DNA from: Phycisphaerae bacterium
GTDB taxonomy: Bacteria > Planctomycetota > Phycisphaerae > UBA1845
Direction: 5' to 3'
DNA: 6,587 nucleotides
Assembly (NCBI GenBank): GCA_029260195.1
Contig: JAJDDS010000701.1
Span: 1 to 6,587, forward strand
A program made the position numbers and the translations under genes. Shown here piece by piece: positions 1-4,923 of this stretch. Every line of letters starts with the position of its first letter. Position 1 is the first letter of the stretch. A model generated the notes under the pieces. The model was not told where the DNA came from. It saw only the letters and a list, made by a program, of their open reading frames with translations, and searched no databases.

Positions 1-806
1 AATCGCAACATCCAGAACCACCACATCATCCCTGTCAGCCCGGCGATCAACGCCGCCAGGGCGTGGAACCCGATCGCGTCGGGGACGAACGGAAGGCCGA
101 GGACATCCAGCGCCGCGAGTATCGGTACGAACATGAGCAGCAGGGACGCGTACACCAATGGCTGCCCCCACGCCGTTCCGTAGTGAATCGCGGCCCGCAA
201 TCGATGTTCCTCGCGGTAACGCGATCCCAGAACGGGGCCGGCGCCGATGTTCAGGATCAGCAGCAGCCCTTGTGCGACGAGGAGCCCGACGACGAGCGTG
301 GCGGCCAGCCCGAAGGCGCTGCGCGCCGGGTTCCACCAGACGGCGACGCATCCCATCCGGTCGGTGGCGTTTTCGCGGATCGCCACTTGAAGCCACGCGC
401 TTCCGGACGGCTCGGTGGCGAGGCGCGAGACGTTGTCCGTGGTGCGGACCACGCGATACCAACCGGTGTGGGCGAGTTCGAAGATCGCGGCGGCGGCTGC
501 GAGTCGAAACAGGTGGTGTTTTGCGAATGCAGCCGACGCGTCGGAAGCCCGGACGAGCGATAGATGCCGCAGTCGCTCCGCGCCGGCGGTGTAGACCCAT
601 CGCCGCATGGCGCGGCGTGCGTCGCGGTTGCGGGTATCGCCGGCGGCGAACGGCGTCGTGTCGGCGCTGGTGATTCCGACGGGGGGGATATCGGCGCCGC
701 ATTGTGGGCAGCGCGGAGCGTAGGCCAGATCGATCTCGACTCCGCAGGCGCCGCACCGATGGGGTGGTTTGTTGTCACGCGGCCGTTCGGGCGTGGTGGT
801 GTCCAT
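1..806 (-). CDS. Zinc-ribbon multi-span membrane protein, function unknown (C-terminus outside window)
   Basis: The frame is open from ATG 806 to the window edge, giving 268 residues without a stop. Near the N-terminus, Cys18, Cys21, Cys33 and Cys36 form a CxxC-x11-CxxC zinc ribbon (CGAC and CPQC). A polar linker follows, then hydrophobic stretches at about residues 164-188, 217-236 and 245-265, with a weaker one near 101-112. This looks like a cytoplasmic zinc ribbon attached to a polytopic inner-membrane domain; a Yip1-like domain is possible but I cannot assign it. The ATG lies 26 nt after the upstream lipoprotein stop and has only a poorly placed GGAG. An in-frame GTG at 836-834 would overlap that stop as GTGA and add ten residues, and is a credible alternative start. 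The gene is probably cotranscribed with guaB and the lipoprotein. The reading frame is well supported; the function is not recognised. Confidence 0.75.
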   Translation of the reverse strand, partial: MDTTTPERPRDNKPPHRCGACGVEIDLAYAPRCPQCGADIPPVGITSADTTPFAAGDTRNRDARRAMRRWVYTAGAERLRHLSLVRASDASAAFAKHHLFRLAAAAAIFELAHTGWYRVVRTTDNVSRLATEPSGSAWLQVAIRENATDRMGCVAVWWNPARSAFGLAATLVVGLLVAQGLLLILNIGAGPVLGSRYREEHRLRAAIHYGTAWGQPLVYASLLLMFVPILAALDVLGLPFVPDAIGFHALAALIAGLTGMMWWFWMLR

Positions 807-832
807 GGACGAATGCGTGCGTCGCTCCGATG

Positions 833-1408
833 TCACTCAGCCGGTTCCGCGGGGTCGACGGGCTCGTCGACCGGGATCGGCAGTTCCATCAACGCTTCCT
901 CGCCGGCCATCCAGACCTCGTGAACGTCGATGGGCATGGCGACGCCGTTGCAGCGGTCAGCGTCGTAGGGTTCGGGTAGCCAGGAGACGCGCGACAGTCG
1001 TTCCACGCCGTCACTGCAGACCGTCGCGTCAGGCGGATCGACGGCCATGCTGATGGGCATCAGCAGGGCGTTGACGAAGAACCGACCCACGCTGTACGGC
1101 AGGCAGATCAGATCCTCGGCGGTTGCGGCGAATTGGCCGTCCTCACTGCCGGACATTTCGGTCGGATCTTCCATCCACAACGGCTGGTGGACGACGGTTC
1201 CCGCTTGTGGCTCGACGCGCATCGGCTCGAATTCGCGTACCCGCGGCTCCGTCGCGCGATCGGCGGCTGCGGCTTGGCGCGCGGACGCCGTGGTGACGGC
1301 CGAGGACGGTGGCAAGTCGTCGAGGAAGACGTTGGGATACTGATGGCATCCGCAGAACATCAAGGACACCGCCATGGCGCTAAGACTCGGTCTTAAAATC
1401 CATTTCAT
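833..1408 (-). CDS. Probable small lipoprotein, function unknown
   Basis: This encodes 191 residues. The N-terminus carries Lys2 and Arg6, then a short hydrophobic run ending in F-C-G-C, so Cys21 could be lipidated after signal peptidase II cleavage. Phe at -3 is atypical for a lipobox, which makes lipidation probable rather than certain. The mature part has a low-complexity Ala/Arg linker at about residues 35-60, a more conserved-looking core at about 95-155 (including I-C-L-P-Y-S-V-G and M-A-V-D-P-P), and an acidic Pro/Glu tail. I recognise no enzymatic motif. The start at 1408 lies 29 nt inside guaB and has GAAAGAG about ten bases upstream. The later Met at codon 12 would remove the basic n-region and spoil the signal peptide, so the overlapping start is preferred. 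The overlap suggests translational coupling to guaB. Confidence 0.75.
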   Translation of the reverse strand: MKWILRPSLSAMAVSLMFCGCHQYPNVFLDDLPPSSAVTTASARQAAAADRATEPRVREFEPMRVEPQAGTVVHQPLWMEDPTEMSGSEDGQFAATAEDLICLPYSVGRFFVNALLMPISMAVDPPDATVCSDGVERLSRVSWLPEPYDADRCNGVAMPIDVHEVWMAGEEALMELPIPVDEPVDPAEPAE

Positions 1409-2873
1409 AGTTAGGTGACTCTTTCGTAATGGAGACGTCGTGCGGATGCGACTCGACCAGGCCCGCGTGCGTTACGCGGCAGAAGGTGGCTTTGGCCCGC
1501 AGTTCGTCGATCGTTGCCGCCCCGCAGTAGCCCATGCCGGCCTTCAAGCCGCCGACGAGTTGATAGACGAAATCGGACAGCGGTCCGCGATAGGGCACGC
1601 GGCCCTCGATTCCCTCGGGCACGAGCTTGCCGTTGGCGGACTTGGCGCTTTGCCCGTAGCGGTCGGCGGACCCGCGGACCATCGCCCCGAGCGACCCCAT
1701 GCCGCGGTATTCCTTGAATCGGCGACCTTTCCAGGTCACGGCGTCGCCGGGCGACTCCTCCAGTCCCGCGAACAGCGAGCCCAGCATGACCGACTGGGCG
1801 CCGGCTGCAAGCGCCTTGGTGATGTCGCCCGAACGGCGAATGCCACCGTCGGCGATGATGGGCGTTCCCTGATCGCGGGCGACGGCAGCCACGTTCATGA
1901 TGGCGGTGAGCTGCGGAACGCCGACGCCCGCGACGACGCGGGTGGTGCAGATGCTGCCCGGACCGATGCCGACCTTGACGGCGTCGACGCCGGCTTCGAT
2001 CAGGTCAGCCGCAGCCTGGCGCGTGGCGATGTTTCCGGCGATGAGGTCGACGGTGAACCGTTTGCGGATTTCCCGCACGGTCGCCAGGACGTTGTCACTG
2101 TGTCCGTGGGCGGTGTCGACGACGATGACGTCGACGTCGTTGGCCACCAGGGCCTCGACGCGTTCGTAATCCATGACGCCGACGGCAGCCCCGACGCGGA
2201 GGCGTCCGCGGTCGTCCTTGCAGCTCTGCTGATACTCGCGGCTTCGCTCGATGTCGCGCATGGTGATGAGTCCGGCGAGTCGGCCCTTCTTGTCGACGAG
2301 GAGGAGCTTCTCGACCTTGGCTTTGTTCAGGATGCGGTCGGCTTCGGTCAGCGAGGTGTTGGGATTGGCGGTGACGAGGTTTTCGGCGGTCATGATTTCG
2401 CCGAGGGTCTGATCGGCGGATTCGAGGAATTTCAGGTCGCGTCGGGTGATGATGCCCTTGAGGGTGCCCTGGTCGTCGGTGATGGGGACGCCGGAGATAC
2501 CGTGTTTTTCCATCAGCTCCTGGGCGGCGGAGATCGGGTCCGATGGGCGCAGTGTGAACGGATCGAGTATCACGCCGCTTTCGGATCGCTTGACCTTGTG
2601 GATGGCGGCGGCTTGGTCCTCGATGGTCAGGTTCTTGTGCACGATTCCGATGCCGCCCTGCTGGGCGAGACCGATGGCCAGTGCCGATTCGGTCACGGTG
2701 TCCATGGGGGCGGAGAGGATGGGGATGTTGAGCCGGATGTTGCGGGTCAGTCGGGTGCCGACGTCAATGCCGTCCGGTGTGATGGAGGATCGCTGGGGGA
2801 CGAGCAGGACGTCGTCGAACGTGAGCGCGACGGGGATGTTCTCGATGGATCGATTAACGGACGGACCCGGCAT
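1380..2873 (-). CDS. guaB: Inosine-5'-monophosphate dehydrogenase
   Basis: It oxidises IMP to XMP with NAD+, the committed step of GMP synthesis in the cytoplasm, normally as a tetramer or octamer. The 497 residues match the usual bacterial length of about 490. The N-terminal barrel opens with L-T-F-D-D-V-L-L-V-P at residues 18-27. Two CBS domains occupy about 94-150 and 158-210 between barrel segments. V-D-T-A-H-G-H-S is at 252-259, and the catalytic loop G-P-G-S-I-C-T-T at 304-311 places the nucleophile at Cys309. A-D-G-G-I is at 341-345 and M-L-G-S at 363-366. The E-Y-R-G-M-G-S-L IMP loop is at 388-395, with the flap segment E-G-R-V-P-Y-R-G at 423-430. All key residues appear intact. AGGAAG lies 6 nt before ATG 2873. 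The downstream lipoprotein gene starts inside its 3' end. Identification is essentially certain. Confidence 0.98.
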   Translation of the reverse strand: MPGPSVNRSIENIPVALTFDDVLLVPQRSSITPDGIDVGTRLTRNIRLNIPILSAPMDTVTESALAIGLAQQGGIGIVHKNLTIEDQAAAIHKVKRSESGVILDPFTLRPSDPISAAQELMEKHGISGVPITDDQGTLKGIITRRDLKFLESADQTLGEIMTAENLVTANPNTSLTEADRILNKAKVEKLLLVDKKGRLAGLITMRDIERSREYQQSCKDDRGRLRVGAAVGVMDYERVEALVANDVDVIVVDTAHGHSDNVLATVREIRKRFTVDLIAGNIATRQAAADLIEAGVDAVKVGIGPGSICTTRVVAGVGVPQLTAIMNVAAVARDQGTPIIADGGIRRSGDITKALAAGAQSVMLGSLFAGLEESPGDAVTWKGRRFKEYRGMGSLGAMVRGSADRYGQSAKSANGKLVPEGIEGRVPYRGPLSDFVYQLVGGLKAGMGYCGAATIDELRAKATFCRVTHAGLVESHPHDVSITKESPNYEMDFKTES

Positions 2874-2879
2874 CAGTCA

Positions 2880-2885
2880 CTTCCT
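2880..2885 (-). promoter_or_regulatory. Shine-Dalgarno sequence of guaB
   Basis: AGGAAG reads on the minus strand with a 6-nt spacer before ATG 2873. It supports this start, which gives the normal N-terminus preceding the L-T-F-D-D-V motif. Confidence 0.7.
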
Positions 2886-2909
2886 TTCGCCAAGGGATAC
2901 CTGATGCCC

Positions 2910-2943
2910 GGTATTAACTACCGCGCTGGGGGCGGACCGTCAA
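2910..2943 (-). promoter_or_regulatory. Possible guaB promoter with a small inverted repeat
   Basis: The 85-nt gap before guaB contains TTGACG at 2943-2938, a good -35 match, and GTTAAT at 2918-2913, a fair -10 match, spaced 19 nt apart, slightly long. The -10 lies in GGTAGTTAATACC at 2922-2910, an imperfect inverted repeat with one mismatched pair that could be an operator or chance. guaB could alternatively be read through from the genes upstream. Seen in sequence; function inferred. Confidence 0.3.
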
Positions 2944-2958
2944 GCGGCGGACAAGGAA

Positions 2959-3621
2959 TCAGGGGTGTCCACCGCCTCTTCCGCCGCGACCTCCGCGCCC
3001 GCCCATGTCGATGCCGCGTTCCTGGGCCCGTTTTCGCAGGGCTGAGAAGTAGGCCATCCGGCGAGCACCTTGGTCGGGGCTTCGCGCTTCGGAGCGGGAC
3101 TTGCGTTCATCGCGGGTGGCTCCGACGCGACGGCGCATCATGTCGCGGCGTCTGGCGTCGCGGTCCTCCTCTTGCTCGCCGTTGGCTTTGCGTTCGGATT
3201 CGCGCTCGCGACGTCGCGTTTCGCGCTCCGCTTGCATGCGTTCGCGCATCTCGCGCATGCGATCGATGTGGCGATCCAGCACGTCGTTTTTCTCTTCGTC
3301 GCCGGCGGCGAAGTACTCGTTGACGCCTTTTTCCATGCGCTCGCGCCAGACGGCGCCCATGTTGCGCCGCGCTGCGTCGCGTTGTTCGTCGGTCAGATCC
3401 TCGTTCCGACGGACTTCGCGCATGGTATTCATCATCGTCTCGGGCGACTCATCAGCCTGCTTCTTGAGTGAATCGACCAGCAGGTTTTCGGGAAGATTCA
3501 GCGGGTTCTTTTCACCATCGGGCGATCCGCCCACCAGGCCCCACACCGCGCCGCCGGCGACGATCACACCGACCCCCACTAGCGCGATGATTCTCGGGGA
3601 AGCCACACCTTTTCGTTTCAT
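2959..3621 (-). CDS. Membrane-anchored, highly charged helical protein, function unknown
   Basis: The 220 residues begin with a basic segment (M-K-R-K) and a single hydrophobic helix at about 11-31, followed by a Gly/Ser/Pro linker, so this is a signal anchor with the bulk probably outside the cytoplasm. L-T-D-E-Q at 76-80 and an N-E-Y-F motif at 101-104 followed by L-D-R-H-I-D resemble, from memory, small planctomycete proteins found next to secretion-type genes; I know no function. Residues 110-165 are very rich in Arg, Glu and Met and probably form a long charged helix or coiled coil. The C-terminus is a Gly-Arg repeat (208-219), a possible RNA- or polyanion-binding or disordered tail. ATG 3621 follows the prepilin stop by 18 nt with GGAG nine bases upstream, so the two are almost certainly cotranscribed. 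LTxxQ-type Spy/CpxP-like proteins are a distant alternative comparison. Confidence 0.8.
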   Translation of the reverse strand: MKRKGVASPRIIALVGVGVIVAGGAVWGLVGGSPDGEKNPLNLPENLLVDSLKKQADESPETMMNTMREVRRNEDLTDEQRDAARRNMGAVWRERMEKGVNEYFAAGDEEKNDVLDRHIDRMREMRERMQAERETRRRERESERKANGEQEEDRDARRRDMMRRRVGATRDERKSRSEARSPDQGARRMAYFSALRKRAQERGIDMGGRGGRGGRGGGHP

Positions 3622-3639
3622 GACGACTTTCTCCAGGAT

Positions 3640-4287
3640 TCAGTATTTTTCGTAGTCCGTCACATGTCCATCGACGTACAGATAGTTACGCCGCCCCGGC
3701 CCACCCGGCGATCCCTCTTCGTCTTCATCGTCCGACGTCACCACCCTGCGCTTGCTCGCGTGAAAGTTGTGGAAATCGCGCATGTACCAGATGGTGTTCA
3801 CCGGCGCCGGCTCGCCGAAGAACCGTTCGAACCGATTGGCGACTTCATCCATCGTCTGCCCGGCAAGCATAAACGGCCCGCCAATATGGACGCGGTATTG
3901 GTAGCTCGAGCGCTCCGACTCGAAGTAGCTCAGCCCGGTCACGGGATCGGGACGATCGACACGCCCGGGCAGGTCCGCCGGGCATTCGAAGAGGATCGCA
4001 TTGCCCCCCAGATACGGTTGCAAGACGTCCGCGAGATACAGCGGTTCGTCGCCGTCGTACGGAGCGGGGCCGAACGAGGGCATGGCTGAAGCCAGCGGAA
4101 ACCGGTCGCCGTTGTCGCCCAGGTATCCCTGCATGGCGACGCCGATCTGCCGCAGGTGGGTTCCGCAAACAACCCGCTTGGCCTGAACGCGGGCGGAGCG
4201 CAGGCTGGGGAGCAGGATGGCGGTCAACAGACCGATCACCGCGACGACTACCAGTAGCTCGATCAGTGTGAACGCGCGGTTTTTCAA
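3640..4287 (-). CDS. Prepilin-like (type II secretion pseudopilin-like) protein with C-terminal H-x-DG-type motif
   Basis: The N-terminus is a classic type IV prepilin signal: a short basic leader, then A|F-T-L-I-E-L-L-V-V-V with Glu at +5, and a hydrophobic helix of about 20 residues. Prepilin peptidase would cleave before Phe and methylate it. The C-terminal domain ends in N-Y-L-Y-V-D-G-H-V, the terminal motif common in the expanded prepilin-like families of planctomycetes and relatives. An acidic insert (S-D-D-E-D-E-E-G) and a Gly/Pro loop lie just before it. I choose TTG 4287, giving 215 residues starting M-K-N-R-A-F, because GAGGAG sits four bases upstream and the leader is then of standard form. 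ATG 4326 would give 228 residues, but with a Gly-rich leader and no good ribosome site. No secretion ATPase or inner-membrane platform gene is nearby, so partners must be elsewhere. Its role (surface fibre, secretion or other) is unknown. Confidence 0.88.
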   Translation of the reverse strand: MKNRAFTLIELLVVVAVIGLLTAILLPSLRSARVQAKRVVCGTHLRQIGVAMQGYLGDNGDRFPLASAMPSFGPAPYDGDEPLYLADVLQPYLGGNAILFECPADLPGRVDRPDPVTGLSYFESERSSYQYRVHIGGPFMLAGQTMDEVANRFERFFGEPAPVNTIWYMRDFHNFHASKRRVVTSDDEDEEGSPGGPGRRNYLYVDGHVTDYEKY

Positions 4288-4291
4288 AACA

Positions 4292-4297
4292 CTCCTC
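4292..4297 (-). promoter_or_regulatory. Shine-Dalgarno sequence that decides the prepilin start (TTG 4287)
   Basis: GAGGAG on the minus strand lies 4 nt before an in-frame TTG. That TTG gives the leader M-K-N-R-A before F-T-L-I-E, typical of prepilins. The upstream ATG at 4326 has no comparable site. Confidence 0.6.
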
Positions 4298-4374
4298 GCC
4301 AAACCTGGGCGACCACCGCCCCACATCGTATATCAACACCCATCGTCATCCTACCTGTCGGCTGAACCGTCCAT

Positions 4375-4403
4375 ATTATGTAAAATACTGTCGCGGCGAC
4401 ATC
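4375..4403 (-). promoter_or_regulatory. Weak candidate promoter ahead of the prepilin gene
   Basis: An AT-rich patch (4371-4390) in otherwise GC-rich DNA contains CATAAT at 4380-4375, five of six matches to a -10 box. The hexamer 17 nt upstream (GATGTC) is a poor -35. The remainder of the 131-nt gap between the prepilin start and the selenoprotein stop shows nothing else convincing. Confidence 0.2.
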
Positions 4404-4408
4404 CTCCG

Positions 4409-4428
4409 GTTGGCTGGATCAGCCCAAC
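4409..4428 (-). terminator. Hairpin across the selenoprotein stop codon, possible weak terminator
   Basis: On the minus strand GTTGG(G)CTG pairs with CAGCCAAC around an ATC loop: eight base pairs with one bulged G, starting in the last codons and enclosing the TGA stop. No U-run follows directly (the next bases are CGGAGGATG), so it is not a textbook intrinsic terminator. It could slow transcription, stabilise the 3' end, or be incidental. Confidence 0.3.
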
Positions 4429-4769
4429 GCGTCGGTGTACATGTCTTCGTTGAACCCAACCAGCAAGGTCCTCCCCTTTCTGATGGTCGGGGCTCGCAGG
4501 TTGCCCGATGGCCCCAGCAGGTGCGACAGCAGGGTCGCTTCGTCTGGTTTGTCCTTCTTCATGTCGAACGCGACGACGTTCTTGCCCTTGGACACGATGA
4601 TTCTCGACGCCTCATCAGCCAGCGCCAGGGCTGCCTCGCCGCCTCGCCGGTCGGTTCGCGCGTCGGATTGCTCGCGGACCGTGACATCGTTCTTCGCAAG
4701 GGACCCTTGGGCTTTTTTGCAACTGGTTCACCCGTTGCGATAGTAGTACCAGTCGATGCGCCGCGCCAT
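4419..4769 (-). CDS. ArsC/Spx-like thioredoxin-fold selenoprotein with in-frame TGA (Sec14) in a U-x-x-C motif
   Basis: From ATG 4769 to TGA 4421-4419 this frame gives 116 residues, with an in-frame TGA at codon 14 (4730-4728). The N-terminus reads R-I-D-W-Y-Y-Y-R-N-G-U-T-S-C-K-K-A-Q, matching the beta1-CxxC-helix start of ArsC/Spx/YffB proteins (Spx has C-T-S-C-R-K-A). Sec14 replaces the first Cys; Cys17 is the partner. The C-terminus has N-L-R-A-P-T at 90-95 (cis-Pro region) and L-V-G-F-N-E-D-M-Y at 103-111, the family's usual ending. Length fits the 110-120 residue family. AGGAGG lies 7 nt before the ATG, and a SECIS-like hairpin starts 18 nt after the TGA. The probable role is cytosolic thiol/selenol redox chemistry. 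Arsenate reduction is not established and the substrate is unknown. The alternative is a nonsense-mutated Cys gene, but nothing else is damaged and other genes here end with TGA as a true stop. Confidence 0.88.
4697..4709 (-). promoter_or_regulatory. Candidate bacterial SECIS element in the selenoprotein mRNA
   Basis: On the minus strand CAAGG (4709-4705) and CCTTG (4701-4697) form a perfect five-base-pair stem closing a GUC loop, inside the coding sequence. The stem begins 18 nt and the loop 23 nt after the TGA. As I recall the bacterial consensus, the apical loop has 3-14 nt with a G in the first two positions, lies 16-37 nt after the UGA, and tops a stem of at least four pairs; all are met. 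SelB would bind this loop to deliver Sec-tRNA. The loop is at the minimum length, so binding is inferred. Confidence 0.7.
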
Positions 4770-4776
4770 CGGTTTT

Positions 4777-4782
4777 CCTCCT
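4777..4782 (-). promoter_or_regulatory. Consensus Shine-Dalgarno sequence of the selenoprotein gene
   Basis: A full AGGAGG on the minus strand, 7 nt before ATG 4769, is the strongest ribosome site in the window. It fixes the start thirteen codons before the TGA and argues that the TGA-containing frame is translated. Confidence 0.8.
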
Positions 4783-4811
4783 GCGTTCGCCGTTCTCGCT
4801 ACGAAGTCACC

Positions 4812-4840
4812 ATGGTACCACGGAAGAGGGGCGATTTCGA
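4812..4840 (-). promoter_or_regulatory. Candidate promoter of the selenoprotein gene
   Basis: In the 154-nt gap upstream, TCGAAA (4840-4835) and TACCAT (4817-4812) each match four of six sigma-70 consensus positions and are exactly 17 nt apart, putting a start near 4805, about 36 nt before the ATG. Matches this weak occur by chance; the gap holds no other gene. Confidence 0.25.
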
Positions 4841-4923
4841 CGCATCATCCTGGACGGAGAGTCGCCGTCGCCGTATGGCGTAGTCGCCCGCTATGTGAAG
4901 ATTGGACCCCGCACTGCCGCCTT

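Noticed and set aside
257..778. Minus-strand frame with a Pro/Ser/Arg-rich product
   Set aside because: It is out of phase with the 806-1 frame, which carries two CxxC motifs and transmembrane helices; this one is a shadow.
1440..3323. Very long plus-strand open frame, over 600 codons
   Set aside because: It is antisense to guaB, whose motifs are unmistakable. High GC creates long open frames opposite real genes, and this one has no family-like content.
3845..4339. Minus-strand alternative frame overlapping the prepilin gene
   Set aside because: It is Arg/Pro-rich without motifs, while the prepilin frame has the methylation signal and the Y-V-D-G-H end.
4728..4730. TGA as a reassigned sense codon (Trp or Gly code)
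   Set aside because: TGA serves as the ordinary stop at 833, 2959, 3640 and 4419, and Trp is encoded by TGG throughout, so genome-wide reassignment does not fit.
4728..4730. Locus as a pseudogene with a simple nonsense mutation
   Set aside because: No other lesion, a consensus ribosome site, the exact redox-motif position and a well-placed hairpin make chance unlikely, though sequence alone cannot exclude it.
4419..4769. Naming the selenoprotein as an arsenate reductase (arsC)
   Set aside because: The fold family fits, but no ars neighbours are present and I cannot establish the arsenate-binding arginines, so a functional name would be a guess.
4863..4880. Small CGCC-ATAC-GGCG hairpin after the protease gene, considered as a terminator
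   Set aside because: It has only four base pairs and no U-run; such stems are frequent in GC-rich DNA.
4410..4883. Plus-strand open frames covering the 4419-4769 locus (also 4435-4743)
   Set aside because: Composition is low-complexity and Arg/Ser-rich with no recognisable motif. The minus-strand frame read through the TGA gives a coherent thioredoxin-fold protein instead.
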